Source of the DNA: Ampelomyces quisqualis
Lineage: Eukaryota > Ascomycota > Dothideomycetes > Pleosporales > Phaeosphaeriaceae
Assembly: GCA_018398575.1 (NCBI GenBank)
Contig: JAGTXZ010000010.1
Location: 1,922,001 to 1,986,000 of the forward strand
Direction of reading: 5' to 3'
Length of the DNA: 64,000 nucleotides
The notes under the pieces are model-generated. The model searched no databases. It saw nothing but the letters and a program-made list of their open reading frames with translations, and had not been told where the DNA came from. Of the stretch, positions 1 to 11,276 are shown one piece after another. Positions within the stretch are counted from its first letter, which is position 1, and each line of letters opens with the position of its first letter. Both the position numbers and the translations under genes were made by a program.

Positions 1-1
1 T

Positions 2-306
2 GTGCAACTCATGGTGCAGCGTGAAATGGCTGTCAATATTGAGTACGTTGAACTCTACTCTAAGTCGTGGGACTTATTGCTAATTAAGTTAGGTACGAGC
101 AGCTACAGTTGCGTGCCAACTCGCTCCGTGAGGAACTTCACACAGAGATTGAGCGCATGCTCGATGACATTGTTCGCTTCAAACTTCACGTCCAAAAGAA
201 CCTTGAAGACTACGAGCAATTTATCGCTGATGAGGTTGAGCGTAGCTGCGAAGAGCAGGATATGCTTGCTCAAGGTGCCGACGAGGACATGGCCGATGAG
301 TCGTAA
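2..306 (+). CDS. NDC80: Kinetochore protein Ndc80, C-terminal end (partial at window start)
   Basis: Last ~84 residues of the Ndc80/HEC1 subunit of the outer-kinetochore Ndc80 complex, which couples centromeres to spindle microtubules. Exons 2-42 and 93-306; the 50-bp intron 43-92 has GTACGT, a CTAATT branch site and TTAG, and splicing restores the frame through NIEYEQLQLRANSLREELH. The visible part is the helical C-terminal end, where Ndc80 pairs with Spc24/25, including RMLDDIVRFKLHVQKNLEDY and an acidic tail ending at the TAA. The globular CH domain and most of the coiled coil lie upstream of the window. Identification rests on the conserved HVQKxLEDYExFxADEVE pattern of fungal Ndc80 tails. 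Confidence 0.85.
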
Positions 307-716
307 ACACTTTGCTGAATACGAGTATGCTGTTGACGATGTATAATGAGGTTATGATGGAGTTTGGGAATCTGCTGAAATTCGGAGCTTGTTGCATCTA
401 CCTTGTCAATATTGCTGTTGAGTTATTCGCTTCGACATTGGATACCTAGGTGATATGGTGGAGTTGGAGGCTAAGGGCAAGTTGGCATTTCTGAGATACC
501 TATTTTGCGTTTGTTGAAATTTACCATTCATTGTTCATCATTAGCATAGCTCCATTTGGTGGACACAGCGGGTTGAGATATCGAGTCCGGAGTAGTGTTG
601 GTGACATGTACGGACTACGGAGTACTTGTCGATGACTAATACGATGCCCCTCGCTTCCAACAGCACTTGGACCAATCCAACCCGACTATGCTGCTACACC
701 AATACCAAAAGTCACA
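307..716. other. Intergenic, NDC80 3' side / SDR promoter
   Basis: No supported gene. Contains one TACGGAGTA word at 616-624 and a near copy (TCCGGAGTA) at 586-594. Confidence 0.6.
616..624 (+). repeat. TACGGAGTA word (1 of 10)
   Basis: Nine-base word found at 616, 19269, 26339, 27645, 42012, 50819 and 55978 on the plus strand and at 50933, 52239 and 57021 on the minus strand. All copies lie outside genes. Confidence 0.9.
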
Positions 717-1947
717 ATGAGCGAACCAAGAGAAATGGTCATAATCTTGACCGGAGCTTCAAGAGGTGAGACACACAACCCTTCATCATCCATTGTGTTC
801 GATTGGCCAAGACAACAAATCACATAACATCGCCCCCCCAACACACACCTCTGTCAGAATCGCAAGCACGCATCCCACACCTAACCCCCCTTTCTCCCAC
901 AGGAATCGGCCTCTCAATCGCACACTACCTCCTCTCCCACTCGCACAAACTTGTCCTCATATCGCGCACGCACTCTGCTCTCGACGCCCTGCACTACCAG
1001 TATGGGTCCGAGCGCGTCGAGGTGCTGGCGGGCGACATGGCGGATGCGAGCGTTGCGCGGCAAGCGGTCGAGTTGGCGACGAGTCGGTGGGGGAGGCTGG
1101 ATGGCGTGATTGTGAATCACGGGACGTTGGGGCCAGTGAAGAAGATTGGGGAGGGGAGTGTGGAGGAGTGGAAGGAGGCGTTTGACGGGAATGTGTTTGG
1201 GGCTGTTGGGCTGGTAGGTTTTTCTTTTCCATGTAGCCCTCTCTTCCTCTTTTCCCCGTCCTATTCGTGCGGTCGTGGTACACGTCGTCTTCGTTCTTGT
1301 CGGGCCTAGGAGGAATTTCTTTCCCGAGATCAAATTTTTTTCTCCCTCCTCCACATGTTTTGAACATGCCATCTTTTCCTCCCTTGCCCTCCCCTCAATT
1401 CGCTTCATTTCTCCATTTCCCCACCCCTCTCCTTTCCCTTTCTTTCGACGTTTCCTCGCAATGCCCATCGAGATGAATGACTTCAACAACGCAATTCCCG
1501 CAAAACGTCGACCTGACATGCCCGCAGATCCAAGCCTCCCTCCCCGCGCTGCGCGCTTCAAAAGGCCGCATCATCCTCACTTCCTCGGGCGCTTCCGTCT
1601 CCGCTTACCAAGGCTGGGGCGCGTATGGCGCGGGAAAAGCCGTGCTCAATCATCTCGCCCTTACCCTTGGCGTCGAAGAGCCCGACGTGACTACTATTTC
1701 CATCCGTCCGGGCGTTGTCGACACGGAGATGCAGCGCGAGATCCGCCAAGTGCACCACGAGCGCATGAGTGAGAAGGATCGATCGAAATTCGCTGGACTG
1801 AAGACTGATGGCGGATTACTACGGCCTGAGCAGCCGGGCCATGTTATTGCAAAGTTGGCGGCTGCCGAGAGCGACGAGGTCAAGAGGCTGAGTGGGAAAT
1901 TTTTGAGTTGGAATGACGAGATTTTGAGCAAGTATCAAGAGGAATGA
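717..1947 (+). CDS. Short-chain dehydrogenase/reductase (benzil-reductase / YIR035C-like)
   Basis: Classical NAD(P)-dependent SDR of 259 aa; exons 717-765, 903-1213 and 1528-1947. The introns are 766-902 (137 bp, CTAAC branch) and 1214-1527 (314 bp, unusually long for this window). Splicing builds the cofactor motif TGASRGIG near residue 12; catalytic Ser in TSSGAS and the YGAGK (YxxxK) pair follow in exon 3. The pattern of short C-terminal half and VNHGT in place of NNAG is typical of the yeast Yir035c/Irc24 (benzil reductase) and sepiapterin-reductase-like group. The substrate cannot be read from the sequence. It is a cytosolic type with no signal peptide or membrane segment. Confidence 0.85.
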
Positions 1948-2089
1948 AGACAGAAACGAGTATGGATTCCTTATGCATGTACAATCAACTCTAGGGATCG
2001 CTAGAATGTCCTTTTTTGAACGCCTTTATACACCGTCATGTTCCTCCATCGCCATAGAAACAACCCATGGTAGCCCTCTTGAACGCACC

Positions 2090-4534
2090 CTACTGCTTCT
2101 TTGGTCTGCCAGCGAGGGTGTCGACTTCCGTTGGCTTTGCTGGTGCCGAGGGTCTGCCGCTAAGCGTGTCCACGGTGTCTTTAAGTGCCATCCAGAACTC
2201 GTGCTTGGGCCGACGTCGATGCCACTCGGTCTCTTTCTTCTCTACGACTTCCATCGGCGAGAAAAGCAACTTGGAGCCCTTGATACCGATAACACTGACG
2301 GAGAGCGGATCATCGTCACACTCATCTGGATCGAGGCCGGCGTAGTGCTCTAGGTGCTGCATCGCCTTGGTCGCGAACCTGACAGCTCGGACGCGGTCCA
2401 TGGGTGATGGAGTTGTGCCCTGCTGAAAGTGACCAGGCACGCCGTGGCGAGACTCGAATTTCCCTTTGCCGGCTTCCGCAATCATTTGAGCAATGATTTG
2501 AACAGAGTAGGTCTTTGACGCTTTCTCGTTGACGAGGATGACTTTGCCGGACCGAGAGTGGCCCATGTCTTTCTGGAATACTTCTCGGAGATGGTCGATG
2601 TCACGGTCCAGCATCTTGATGTCGATGCCCTGTTCTGGGGTGTAAACCGCGAGTGCTCCAATACTGAGACCTGCAACGGTCGCGATGTAACCAGACTCGC
2701 CGCCTTGAGTCTCGATGACGAATACACGGCGACGCGACGCAGAAGCTGACTGGCGGCAGGCATCCGAGTACTGGATGAGGGCATTCAAGCAGGTGTCTGA
2801 ACCGATCGAGTATTCGGTACCGGGGACGTTGTTGGAAATAGTGGCTGGGATGACAACCTGAAAGAGTCAGCGCCTGATCGACTTGACGTGTAGCATGTGG
2901 GTTTTCGCCCATTGGCAAGAACCAAAGGGAGAGCTTACCATGGGGATCTTGAACGACTTGTAGTATTCTCGTGACTTGCGTAGTTCTGAAACTGCAGTGA
3001 AGGCCTCGAAACCTCCAACCACAAACAGCGACTGAATGTTGTAGGTCCTGAATACGAAAGCGACAGTTTCTAGGTCCTCGCTAGGGAGACCACGGTTAGT
3101 TCCAATCTCAGATCCACCCTTGGATGCCCATGTCTCTGCGTCGATCCACTTGATGGGTCGAACAGCGCCCAATGGCTTGTCGGAGTGGTGGCGGATTATG
3201 CCTGGAAAGCCGTTGTGGAGCGCAATTGGGGTATGGCCACGCGCGATGCAGTAAGCTACTGCTGCACGTGTAGCTGCATTCATTCCTCCCGCGGGCGCAC
3301 CGACGTGGATGATACCGACACGCATGCGCTTGTTCTCTGGCAGCAGGAGATCAGGCTGATCTGCGGCTGTCGTGATCTGGTATGACTTGTACTGCTCCTC
3401 GAACTCGGTATCGCGTAGTTGCATTGCCCTGTGAAAGTCTTTGTTCTCTATGGCTACAGCGACCTCTTTTGTCTGGGCGACAGCTTCGAGCAGAGGCCTT
3501 CGGACGATCTTGTTCTCTTGGATACAGATAACAGGACTGGGCGTCTCTGGTGTGGCCTCCAAAACTGCCTTTACCGCCTCGGAACCTTGGAGTGTGGAAA
3601 GCATGCGGTCGTAGGCACAGGGCGTGCCTCCACGCTGAACGTGTCCAAGTGTAGTGATCCGCGTGTCAAGATGGGCTTCGTTGGAGAGTATGTCTTTGAC
3701 CTGCTGGGGGGTGATCTTGTTCAAAGAGCGGTCAATGGCGCCCTCGGCAACAACGACAATTGTCTTGCGCTTGCCTTTTTCTCGGTGTTTTTTTATCTGC
3801 TGGCACATGTCCGCCTGCCATCCTTCATGAGGAGGGTTCTCGGGGGTAAAGACAAAGTCGGCGCCAGTTGCGACGCCGGAGCTAAGTGCAAGCCAACCGC
3901 AATGCCTACCCATGACTTCGATGACAAAAGCGCGCTGATGACTCACGGCTGTGGTGTCGACTGAGTCGATGGCTTCGCATATACGGCCGAGGGACGTGTA
4001 GCAGCCAATGGTGGCGTCGGTCATGGAGAGGTCGTTGTCGATAGACCCAACCAAGCCGACGATGTTCAGGTGCTTGAATGGCTCGATTTGCTCCGGGGCC
4101 AGCTCCTTCTTTTCGACCAGTTCGTTGAGCAGCTCTGGCCACTCGGCGCGGAATTTGTCTGCACCAGTAAGGGAACCGTCACCACCACATATGATCAGCG
4201 CATCGATGCCCTTGATAATCATGTTCTTGGCGGCTCTTCGGCGGCCGTCGCGCTGCATGAATTCCATGCATCGTGCTGTTCCGATCAGAGTGCCTCCTTC
4301 GGAGAGGAAACCTCTGACATCGTCCCAGGTCATCTCTTTGATCATGTCGCCGCCCTTGACGAGGCCGTCGTAGCCCTCATAGATGGCGTATGCCTCGCAG
4401 TTGTTGTGGATGGCCATTCGCACAACCGCGCGGACTGCGCCGTTCATGCCAGGCGCGTCTCCCCCGCTGGTCATGACGCCGATTCTGCGCTTCTTGCCCT
4501 CGAGGGGGGGCTTGGGGACTTGGGTGGGCGCCAT
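2090..4534 (-). CDS. pfkA: ATP-dependent 6-phosphofructokinase
   Basis: Phosphorylates fructose-6-phosphate to fructose-1,6-bisphosphate, the committed step of glycolysis in the cytosol. 787 aa, the usual size of fungal/animal tandem-duplicated PFK; exons 4534-2939 and 2857-2090 with an 81-bp intron (GTAAGC...TTTCAG). The catalytic N-half (about 15-390) shows the Gly-rich ATP loop MTSGGDAPGMN, CGGDGSLTGAD, the catalytic GSIDNDLSMTD and MGRHCGWLAL. The C-half (about 405-780) repeats the fold (HVGAPAGGMNAATRAAV, ETQGGESGYIA) and corresponds to the allosteric half. The start MAPTQVPKPP is the first Met before the conserved core. It is divergent from the Etr1 gene; a C-rich tract lies upstream on its own strand. 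Confidence 0.96.
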
Positions 4535-5361
4535 GGTGTTGAGGCGGGCTGTATGCCGTCAGTGAGGTTGCAGAGCAATGCTGCCAAGTGATGCATACGC
4601 CAGGCGACTACGAGTCGACCGAAGCTGTGGAGAAACGAAGGTGCGGTTGGTAAAGCGAGACCACTACAATGGCAGGTGGATGGGGTGGGGTGGGGGGGTA
4701 GCTCTTGCCGGGTGGTGTTACAGCGACGCAAGGCAAGTGTGCCGGGCGGATACCAAGTCAGCTTCAGCTTCGGGTGTCGGTGCTGTACCACAGTAGACTT
4801 CACGACCAGGGTTGCACGGGGTTGTTAAATATTGCTCAAGACTCAAGACTCCAGAGTCACGGCATGACGTGGGATTCTCAAACGAAAAGCTGCCCCCACC
4901 CAAAGTGGGGTCGGACCACTGGACCGCACCAAGAGTCCAAGGCTGTGTTGGGCGTCACTCCCACCCCATGGACTCGACGACTTGAAGGAACCAGCCCCCA
5001 TAGGGAATCGGGATCAATGCCCCTGGGAATCGACCGTTGGTAGCTGTCAGCCCTAGCCATGGTGCGGATAGGGTCCCGCCGTCGTCACCTCTTCGTTGGA
5101 AGCCTCAAGCAAGCAGCTGCCACGGAGAATGTTTTCTTCGAGTCACCAGTGCAGATGCATGCAGCATCGCTTTGAGGCTGTGTCGATAGCACGCCCAGTT
5201 GGACAATAGTCAGAGTCTCTCGTCCAGACTGTGACTGCGACCCCGCATCATAGCAGCATTTCTACCGTAGAAACACCAGGCCCGAGCTCTTTTCTCCTGC
5301 TTGACCCACAGGGGCACACACCCACGCCACCCTCATCTGGGACTATCTCAGCGAATCAACA
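4535..5361. promoter_or_regulatory. Divergent promoter region, pfkA / etr1, with pyrimidine tract
   Basis: 827 bp between the two start codons. At 4677-4699 the + strand is a G-run (GGGGTGGGGTGGGGGGG), so the pfkA strand carries a C/T-rich tract about 145 bp before its ATG, a common feature of strongly expressed fungal glycolytic promoters. Exact transcription starts are not visible. Confidence 0.45.
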
Positions 5362-6552
5362 ATGGCCTCGAAACTACTCGCTCCCGCTTCCCGCCGCTCA
5401 CAAACATGCCTTCGCCGCCTTCCACCGCAACGCCGCTACATCTCCGCATACGGCTATGAACAAGCCAAAGCCCTCACATTCTCCGACTATGGCGATCCAC
5501 CCGCTGTCCTCTCCCTCCACAGCCACTCCATATCTCCACCGCACAGCAATCTCATGACACTACGATTCCTCGCATCTCCCATCAACCCCGCCGACATCAA
5601 CCAAATACAGGGCGTGTATCCCTCGAAACCCGCCTTCACCACGAACCTCTCGACCCCGAATCCCATCGCCGTGGCTGGAAACGAAGGCGTCGCAGAAATC
5701 ATAGCACTCGGCGACCGAGTCAAGAGCGAGGGCTACAAGAAAGGCGACTGGGTCTTCATGAAACGCCCTGGCTTTGGAACATGGCGCACCCACGCGAGCG
5801 CCACGCCCGACCAAGTCGTCAAGCTCGACGACTCGATGCGCCAAGGCATCAGCGCCATCCAAGCAGGCACAGTCAGCATCAACCCGTGCACCGCGTACCG
5901 CATGCTGCGCGACTTCACCGCCCTCAAGGAAGGCGAGTGGTTTATCCAAAACGGCGCGAATTCGGGCGTTGGACGCGCTGCCATCCAGCTGGGTCGGAAG
6001 TGGGGGTACAAGAGCATAAACATCATCCGCAGCCGGGACGACCAAGCCGCCGAAGACAAGCTGAAGCAAGACCTCAAAGACCTGGGTGCGGATGTAGTCA
6101 TCACCGACGCCCAACTCCACGCCCAGGGAATCAAAGACCAAGCAAAAGAATGGACACACAACGGCCGCGACAACATCCGCCTCGCGCTCAATTGCGTCAA
6201 TGGCAAAGCTGCTACCGCAATGGCTAAACTCCTCTCTTCGTCGGCCCATTTCGTCACGTACGGCGCAATGTCCAAACAACCCCTCACCATCCCCGCGTCC
6301 ATGCTCATCTTCAAGAATATCCATTTCCATGGCTTCTGGGTGAGTCGGTGGGCAGAGAAGAATCCAGAGGACAAGCAAAAGACGGTTGCCCATGTGCTGG
6401 ATATGACGCGCAAGGGAGAGTTCAAGGACACGCCGTTTGATCCGATTGCCTGGGAGTGGGAGACCAAAGGGGAGGAACTGATTGCTAAAGTCAAGGACAC
6501 ACTCGAGGGCTACCGGCAAGGAAAAGGTGTATTTGTGTTTGGCAAGACGTAG
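5362..6552 (+). CDS. etr1: Mitochondrial 2-enoyl thioester reductase (MECR/Etr1)
   Basis: NADPH-dependent reductase that performs the last step of mitochondrial type-II fatty acid synthesis, needed for lipoate and respiratory function. Single exon, 396 aa. The N-terminus (MASKLLAPASRRSQTCLRRL) is Arg/Ser-rich with almost no acids, as expected for a mitochondrial presequence, ending near RRYIS. The medium-chain-dehydrogenase fold follows: NPADINQIQGVYP with the substrate-site region, AGNEGVAEI, the Rossmann part QNGANSGVGRAAIQLG, and ALNCVNGKAATAMAKLL. The zinc ligands of alcohol dehydrogenases are absent, as in true MECR. Motif order and length match fungal Etr1. Confidence 0.93.
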   Translation: MASKLLAPASRRSQTCLRRLPPQRRYISAYGYEQAKALTFSDYGDPPAVLSLHSHSISPPHSNLMTLRFLASPINPADINQIQGVYPSKPAFTTNLSTPNPIAVAGNEGVAEIIALGDRVKSEGYKKGDWVFMKRPGFGTWRTHASATPDQVVKLDDSMRQGISAIQAGTVSINPCTAYRMLRDFTALKEGEWFIQNGANSGVGRAAIQLGRKWGYKSINIIRSRDDQAAEDKLKQDLKDLGADVVITDAQLHAQGIKDQAKEWTHNGRDNIRLALNCVNGKAATAMAKLLSSSAHFVTYGAMSKQPLTIPASMLIFKNIHFHGFWVSRWAEKNPEDKQKTVAHVLDMTRKGEFKDTPFDPIAWEWETKGEELIAKVKDTLEGYRQGKGVFVFGKT

Positions 6553-6714
6553 ATGAAAGGAATCAAGTGTAATGGGAAGAACCATCAATGGCATTTATTG
6601 CACCCCGACTCCAATGATGCTTGCCCGCGCCAAAGAGGCTACTGTGCTAGACTTTTCACATAATCCCCCAAGTAATCAAAATTCCCGCCTTCTACGACAA
6701 GGTCCATGTCCAAC

Positions 6715-9700
6715 TCAATACGCACCAACATCCTGGCCTTCCCTCGCAAGCGTCTCAAACACCCTCGGCGGCAACTTGTACCTAATCAGACCCGCAAAGA
6801 CCATGAGATCCTTGGCTTTTTGCAGCAACTGATCCGCCAGAACCTTGCGCATCTGATCCTCAAACGCGCCCGACAGTAGATGCTCGCGGTGTCGCGAGCA
6901 GCAGCCAATGCACCAAAGCAAGACATTGCCAATATTGCGTGCAATCTCGGCCGGGTAGATGGAGAAGCTATTTGCCGAAGCGCGGATTTCGCTGAGGTTC
7001 CCGTTGGCGCGGAGCGGGAGGATGTTGAGGTCTTGGATGCGCTGTAATGAAGACTGGATTTAGCAACCATGTCTTGACCAATGGCAGATAGGGGCAACTT
7101 ACATCTAGGGCACTCGTGTAATCGCCAGCTTCAATCACCTTCTTTGCTGTGTTGAGCTCGTATAAGATACCAATGCTTTCACGGTTGATTTGCGCAACGC
7201 TTCTCCACCACAGACTGTTCGCGTTGTAGAGAGCAAGGACCTTTTGTGCGAGTTCAACTGGATCGTCCGTCCCGAGCATGCTTATACTTGTTGAGTCGGA
7301 TGCTTGTTGTTGCCGCTGTTGGGCAGCGGTGGGTGCTTGGCGTGGCTTGAGTGGCTCTAGGCGGAGTGGTTCATGACCAAGTTCTACTGAAAGTGCTTCA
7401 GCGAGGGAGCGATTCAAGATCGATATCACGCTGTCGTATTCGCTAGCAAGGTGGCAGAGTAGGATCGCATCGTTGGTGCGGCCGTTGTCATCTGCCATCT
7501 TCGCCGCTTCTCGCGTGATGGTGTTAATGAGAGCGTTCTCTCCGTTAAGCTTGAGTAAAGGCACACGCTCCTGGATCAGTCCAGGCGACGTCAGGCCATT
7601 CGACTTGACGTCTCCGAGTAGGGTGGAAAATTCCCGTGTTTCGAGCACAAGCTCCCGCAAAGCTTCGTGGCAAAGCTCGACTTGTTGCTTCCCAGCCTCG
7701 CCTGGTAGATCTGCGTTCAAACAAATCAACACCAGATAGTCGGCTGCTGCGTCGGCGCGAGCAGCACGGAAGTCGGCCGTATACGCGCCAACCACACGAC
7801 CAAAGTTCAGCTGTGGTTGTTGGCGCGCGGTATATGTCAGTACCTCGGAGCCTCCGGTGGCCCAGTCTGATACTCTGAGAAGACCGTAGTAATCAAGCGC
7901 AATCGCAAAGTGAACGGTTGATACGTAATTATGGTTATAGAGGTAACCAAGTGCCGATTCGAACATGCCCGCGAGTGTGGCAAGGTAGAAGTAGACGCCG
8001 TACCCACCAGCAACTTCAGTGTCTTCGTTAAAGTGACGCTGACCAATTTCGCGAATAGAAGTGCGCAGCTCTTCCAGTCCCCAGATCTCACCGGCATTCT
8101 CCTCAGCACGATTGCCTTCGCGGGCGAGGTTGAACTGCAGCCATATCCAGTCATCCATGTTCTCTTTGATCGGGTCCAAGCTGCGGCGACTCATATCACA
8201 GCGGCCGACGATCTTGTAACAGGCCGTTCGGTACGGATCGTCGGCTGCTTGAAGGCGAGCACGCTGTGCAAACACGTGGCTGATCTTCTGATGTAAGTCA
8301 GGGCTCAATCTTCGGTCTGGATCGGCAGCATAGTGCGTTATGGCGGCCTGGAAGTTTCTGTCGGTGTTCTGGAAAAAGTTTCGCTTCTCCCGCACATAAT
8401 CAGCTGCTTCTGTGAACAGGCCTGATCTGAGCAGGTAAAAGACAATAATCCAGGGATACTCATCGCCGGTGTCGCCAATCCTCTGGAAGTGCTCAATGTT
8501 ATCGCCTAGCTCTTTGAAAGCCATCTTGGCTCGAATGAAACCCCTGATCTTGTTGAGCAAGGAAGGAACTCCACCGACGAGTGCTTCGTTCGGGTGCTTC
8601 CTCAACATCTCGTCGACCTGATCCAAAAACCTCTTCTCTAGATATGTACGAGAACCATCGAGAATACGTTTTCGCATCCGTAAGCTGGCGGCTGAGTTTG
8701 GCTGGTCGTCCAGGTAGTCCTTCATGAAGCTTCGTGGCTTGGGATTCCTAGAGCCTGGGGTAGTTGCTTCCAGCTGAGGATTCTCTTCAGTGATGGCGAT
8801 AAGCGCGCCATAGGAATGGATAAAGTGGTCTGCATGCTCCGTGCTAGCAGCCTTCTCCACGTCGGAGAATGCGTGCAGGACAGAGAAGGGCTCTTCCTTT
8901 TGTCGTGCATCGTTGAGGTTCTTGACCGAGTCCATGAACTTTTCTTGCTTATCTCGTTCATACCTGTCCTTCGGCCCGCCTTGGGCACCTAGCACTGACG
9001 ATCCAGAGCCATCGCGCCCGTTGAGCACGCTTTGTCCGTTTCCAATGACTGGCGGCCCTCCGGTGGATGCGCCGAAAGTCGACGCGCCGTTCACAGAGGC
9101 TCCCTTTGGTCCCATAGAGCGACCCTTGCGGGTAGAGCGCCCAAAGGCTCCTCTTGCAGTGCTGCCAAAAGCGCTCTGGGACGCAGCCATGTCTTCGCTT
9201 TGCCGTCCCAAGCCAAAGTGCTCGTATATCCGCTGTCTCTGCTTGTCCCACTCGATCTGAACATTGTCTTCCAAGAATGCGTCGAAGTCACGCTTCGACT
9301 GTTCCAGGCCTTCTTGGATGAGGGAGAGCGTGGATTGCGACTGCAGGTTCGCGATGTAGCCGTCGACGTCGGTGTCAAAGAGGTTATGCGCAGTGCCGTT
9401 TGCGCCCAAGCCGCCTTGTGTCGAGAACTGATTCAAGTCGCGCAGAGTGCTGCCCATCTTTACGCCCGAAGCGGAGAGCAGGTAGTGCCTGTGCAAGGTC
9501 AGCGTGTGGGAGGTTGTTGAATACTACAACGGCACTTACGCTGCGCGGTCTTGGGCGCCATCTCGCCCCTGGTCCGCTGATGGGCCACCAGCTCCCAAGT
9601 TGCGCACTTTGCGCGCAATGTCCCCAAGGCCCAGTTGCAGCGACGGCAGCTCGTCAAAGTTGCTTCCGCCGTTGTCGCCAGCATATCGTTTGCGCCCTCG

Positions 9701-10228
9701 TTCGAGTAGGTTGTCAAAGTGGGCCGAGCGGGTAGTAGCGTTTGCTTGCGACGAAGAAGCGCCCTGCTGCTGCTGCTGCTGGGGCGGTTGCTGTTGTGTC
9801 GAGGCGGTGCCGAAGAGGCTCGACTGTCCGAGGCTGCTCGTTTGCTGCAGGTTGCCCATGGTCGATTGCTGCGTGGCTGCGGGCTTGGAGAACAAGCTGC
9901 CAAACGCGCCTGTTTGCGGCTGCGATTGTGGTTGCGACGACGGTGTTGCGCCCAGCGAGGGAAAGGCAGTGGCCGGCGCGGGCTTTGCACCTCCAAGAGC
10001 ACCCCCAAACAGACTGCCGCCTAGTGCTCCTGATCCTGTGCTTGCTGGCTGCGCACCGCCTGATGGCGTGCTTGAGGTGCCTCCGCCCAGGTTGCCAAAC
10101 AAGCTCGGTGTTGTGCCTGACGATGTGCTGGGAGCGGCCCCAAACAGCGGCTTGATCGCAGGCGTGCCGGACGCAGGCGCTCCACTGGAGGCAGGCTGCG
10201 AGCCGGAGAGGTTGCCGAAGAGCGACAT
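6715..10228 (-). CDS. NIC96: Nucleoporin Nic96 (Nup93 family) with FG-rich N-terminus
   Basis: Scaffold nucleoporin of the inner ring of the nuclear pore, which anchors the Nsp1 channel complex. About 1133 aa; exons 10228-9540, 9488-7103 and 7041-6715. Introns are 9489-9539 (GTAAGT...GCACAG) and 7042-7102 (GTAAGT...TTACAG, GCTAAAT branch). Residues 1-190 are low-complexity Ser/Gly/Ala/Gln with repeated LFG/FG units and a poly-Gln run. From about residue 165 (SAHFDNLLERGRKR) the protein becomes helical, and the Nic96 domain runs to the end (for example DEYPWIIVFYLLRSGLFTEA, FESALGYLYNHNYVSTVHFA, IQDLNILPL). Yeast Nic96 is ~840 aa and lacks an FG region; the longer form is what filamentous ascomycetes tend to show. 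Confidence 0.93.
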
Positions 10229-10627
10229 GGCGTTGAGATTGCTGTCGCGCCGTGTTGATTGTGCTGAAAGCAATGAGCGCGTTCACCAAACTACGAAACT
10301 ACGAAACTACGGGGTCTGGGAGCTTGGACCACAACGCATCTCTGCACTGTCAGGTACATGTATGATGTGCCACAATCTGATTCTAGACTGTCAATAAGCA
10401 CAGAGTTGGAGTAACTCGCAGTTGTATGCTTGCGCAATGTTTGTATAGCCGGGCTTGTATCGCAGCTTCGGAGGTAAACCTGCTTGCTGTCTCTACAAAC
10501 GACTGCACAGATGGCCATCGGCAGACGCTATCCAGTGTTGGCTGAGACGAGCTCGAGGCGTATAACTTGCCCATGTATTCGTACTTGAAGACATTGCAAA
10601 GACATCTGCCCTCGACCACTTCTAACA
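10229..10627. other. Intergenic, divergent promoter Nic96 / Trp-rich gene
   Basis: 399 bp without a gene. An 8-bp direct repeat (CTACGAAA, three times around 10290-10310) is the only structure noticed. Confidence 0.5.
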
Positions 10628-11260
10628 ATGAATCACTTCGATACGCCAAATTTCTTCTTCCACACCAATCACCCCTTCAGACACCGTCCAGCCGAATGGT
10701 GTCCCCAAGAGCGCAAATGGATGCAGGACGGTAGACTGGTCCGAAATGTAAAGACTACCAATGCTCTGGTTTGGCCCAAGGATGGCAGGCGTGGTACGAC
10801 TTGGGGTCGATTCAAAGACATTCTTCAAAACAAAGGACCGGACATGTATCTTACCATGAACGCGGACAAGCACGACTACATGCATAATCGGCCGACGCGA
10901 GCTCGATGGGCTGGACACACCAATCTAGACGACAGAGGGCTGGAGAACTCGTGTACGTTCAGTGCCCGGAAGCACGCTCCTTGGGCCGGCAAGGGTGTAC
11001 TCGGTGGGCGGAGGCCAGGGCTGAGCTACGACTTCCGCACTCGGAAATACCATGAGGAGCACAGGCAGACATGGACAGACGCCATCTGGCAGCCCGAGCC
11101 ACGTACGAACAAGCGCAATCCCTACCCAGAAGCCGTCCGCAACATCTACGGCGAGTGGTTCCAGAACTACGACTACGTGCCCCAGGAATTGGGTGGCCCC
11201 ATAAGCAATAGACGCGGTAAAGGATGGCCTGGATGCCACCTTGAGTCTATGTTGCGGTAA
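10628..11260 (+). CDS. Hypothetical basic Trp-rich protein (210 aa)
   Basis: Not recognised as any known family. A single uninterrupted frame of 210 aa with about eleven Trp, many Arg/Lys/His and repeated Pro-Gly turns (for example RRGTTWGRFKDIL, ARWAGHTN, HAPWAGKGVLGGRRPG, NIYGEWFQNYDYVP). No signal peptide, membrane span, Cys cluster or low-complexity run. The composition and the even spread of aromatic residues look like a real folded or RNA/ribosome-associated protein rather than chance, but that is inference. It is divergent from Nic96, and its stop lies 16 bp before the stop of the convergent Med27-like gene. Confidence 0.65.
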   Translation: MNHFDTPNFFFHTNHPFRHRPAEWCPQERKWMQDGRLVRNVKTTNALVWPKDGRRGTTWGRFKDILQNKGPDMYLTMNADKHDYMHNRPTRARWAGHTNLDDRGLENSCTFSARKHAPWAGKGVLGGRRPGLSYDFRTRKYHEEHRQTWTDAIWQPEPRTNKRNPYPEAVRNIYGEWFQNYDYVPQELGGPISNRRGKGWPGCHLESMLR

Positions 11261-11276
11261 TGTTGAAGAGTGCCTA

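Noticed and set aside
1214..1527. Extra exon inside the long SDR intron
   Set aside because: No additional sequence is needed: NVFGAVGL joins directly to IQASLPAL as in other SDRs, with phase 0 on both sides.
5560..6594. 344-codon antisense frame over etr1
   Set aside because: Shadow of the Etr1 coding frame; no domain.
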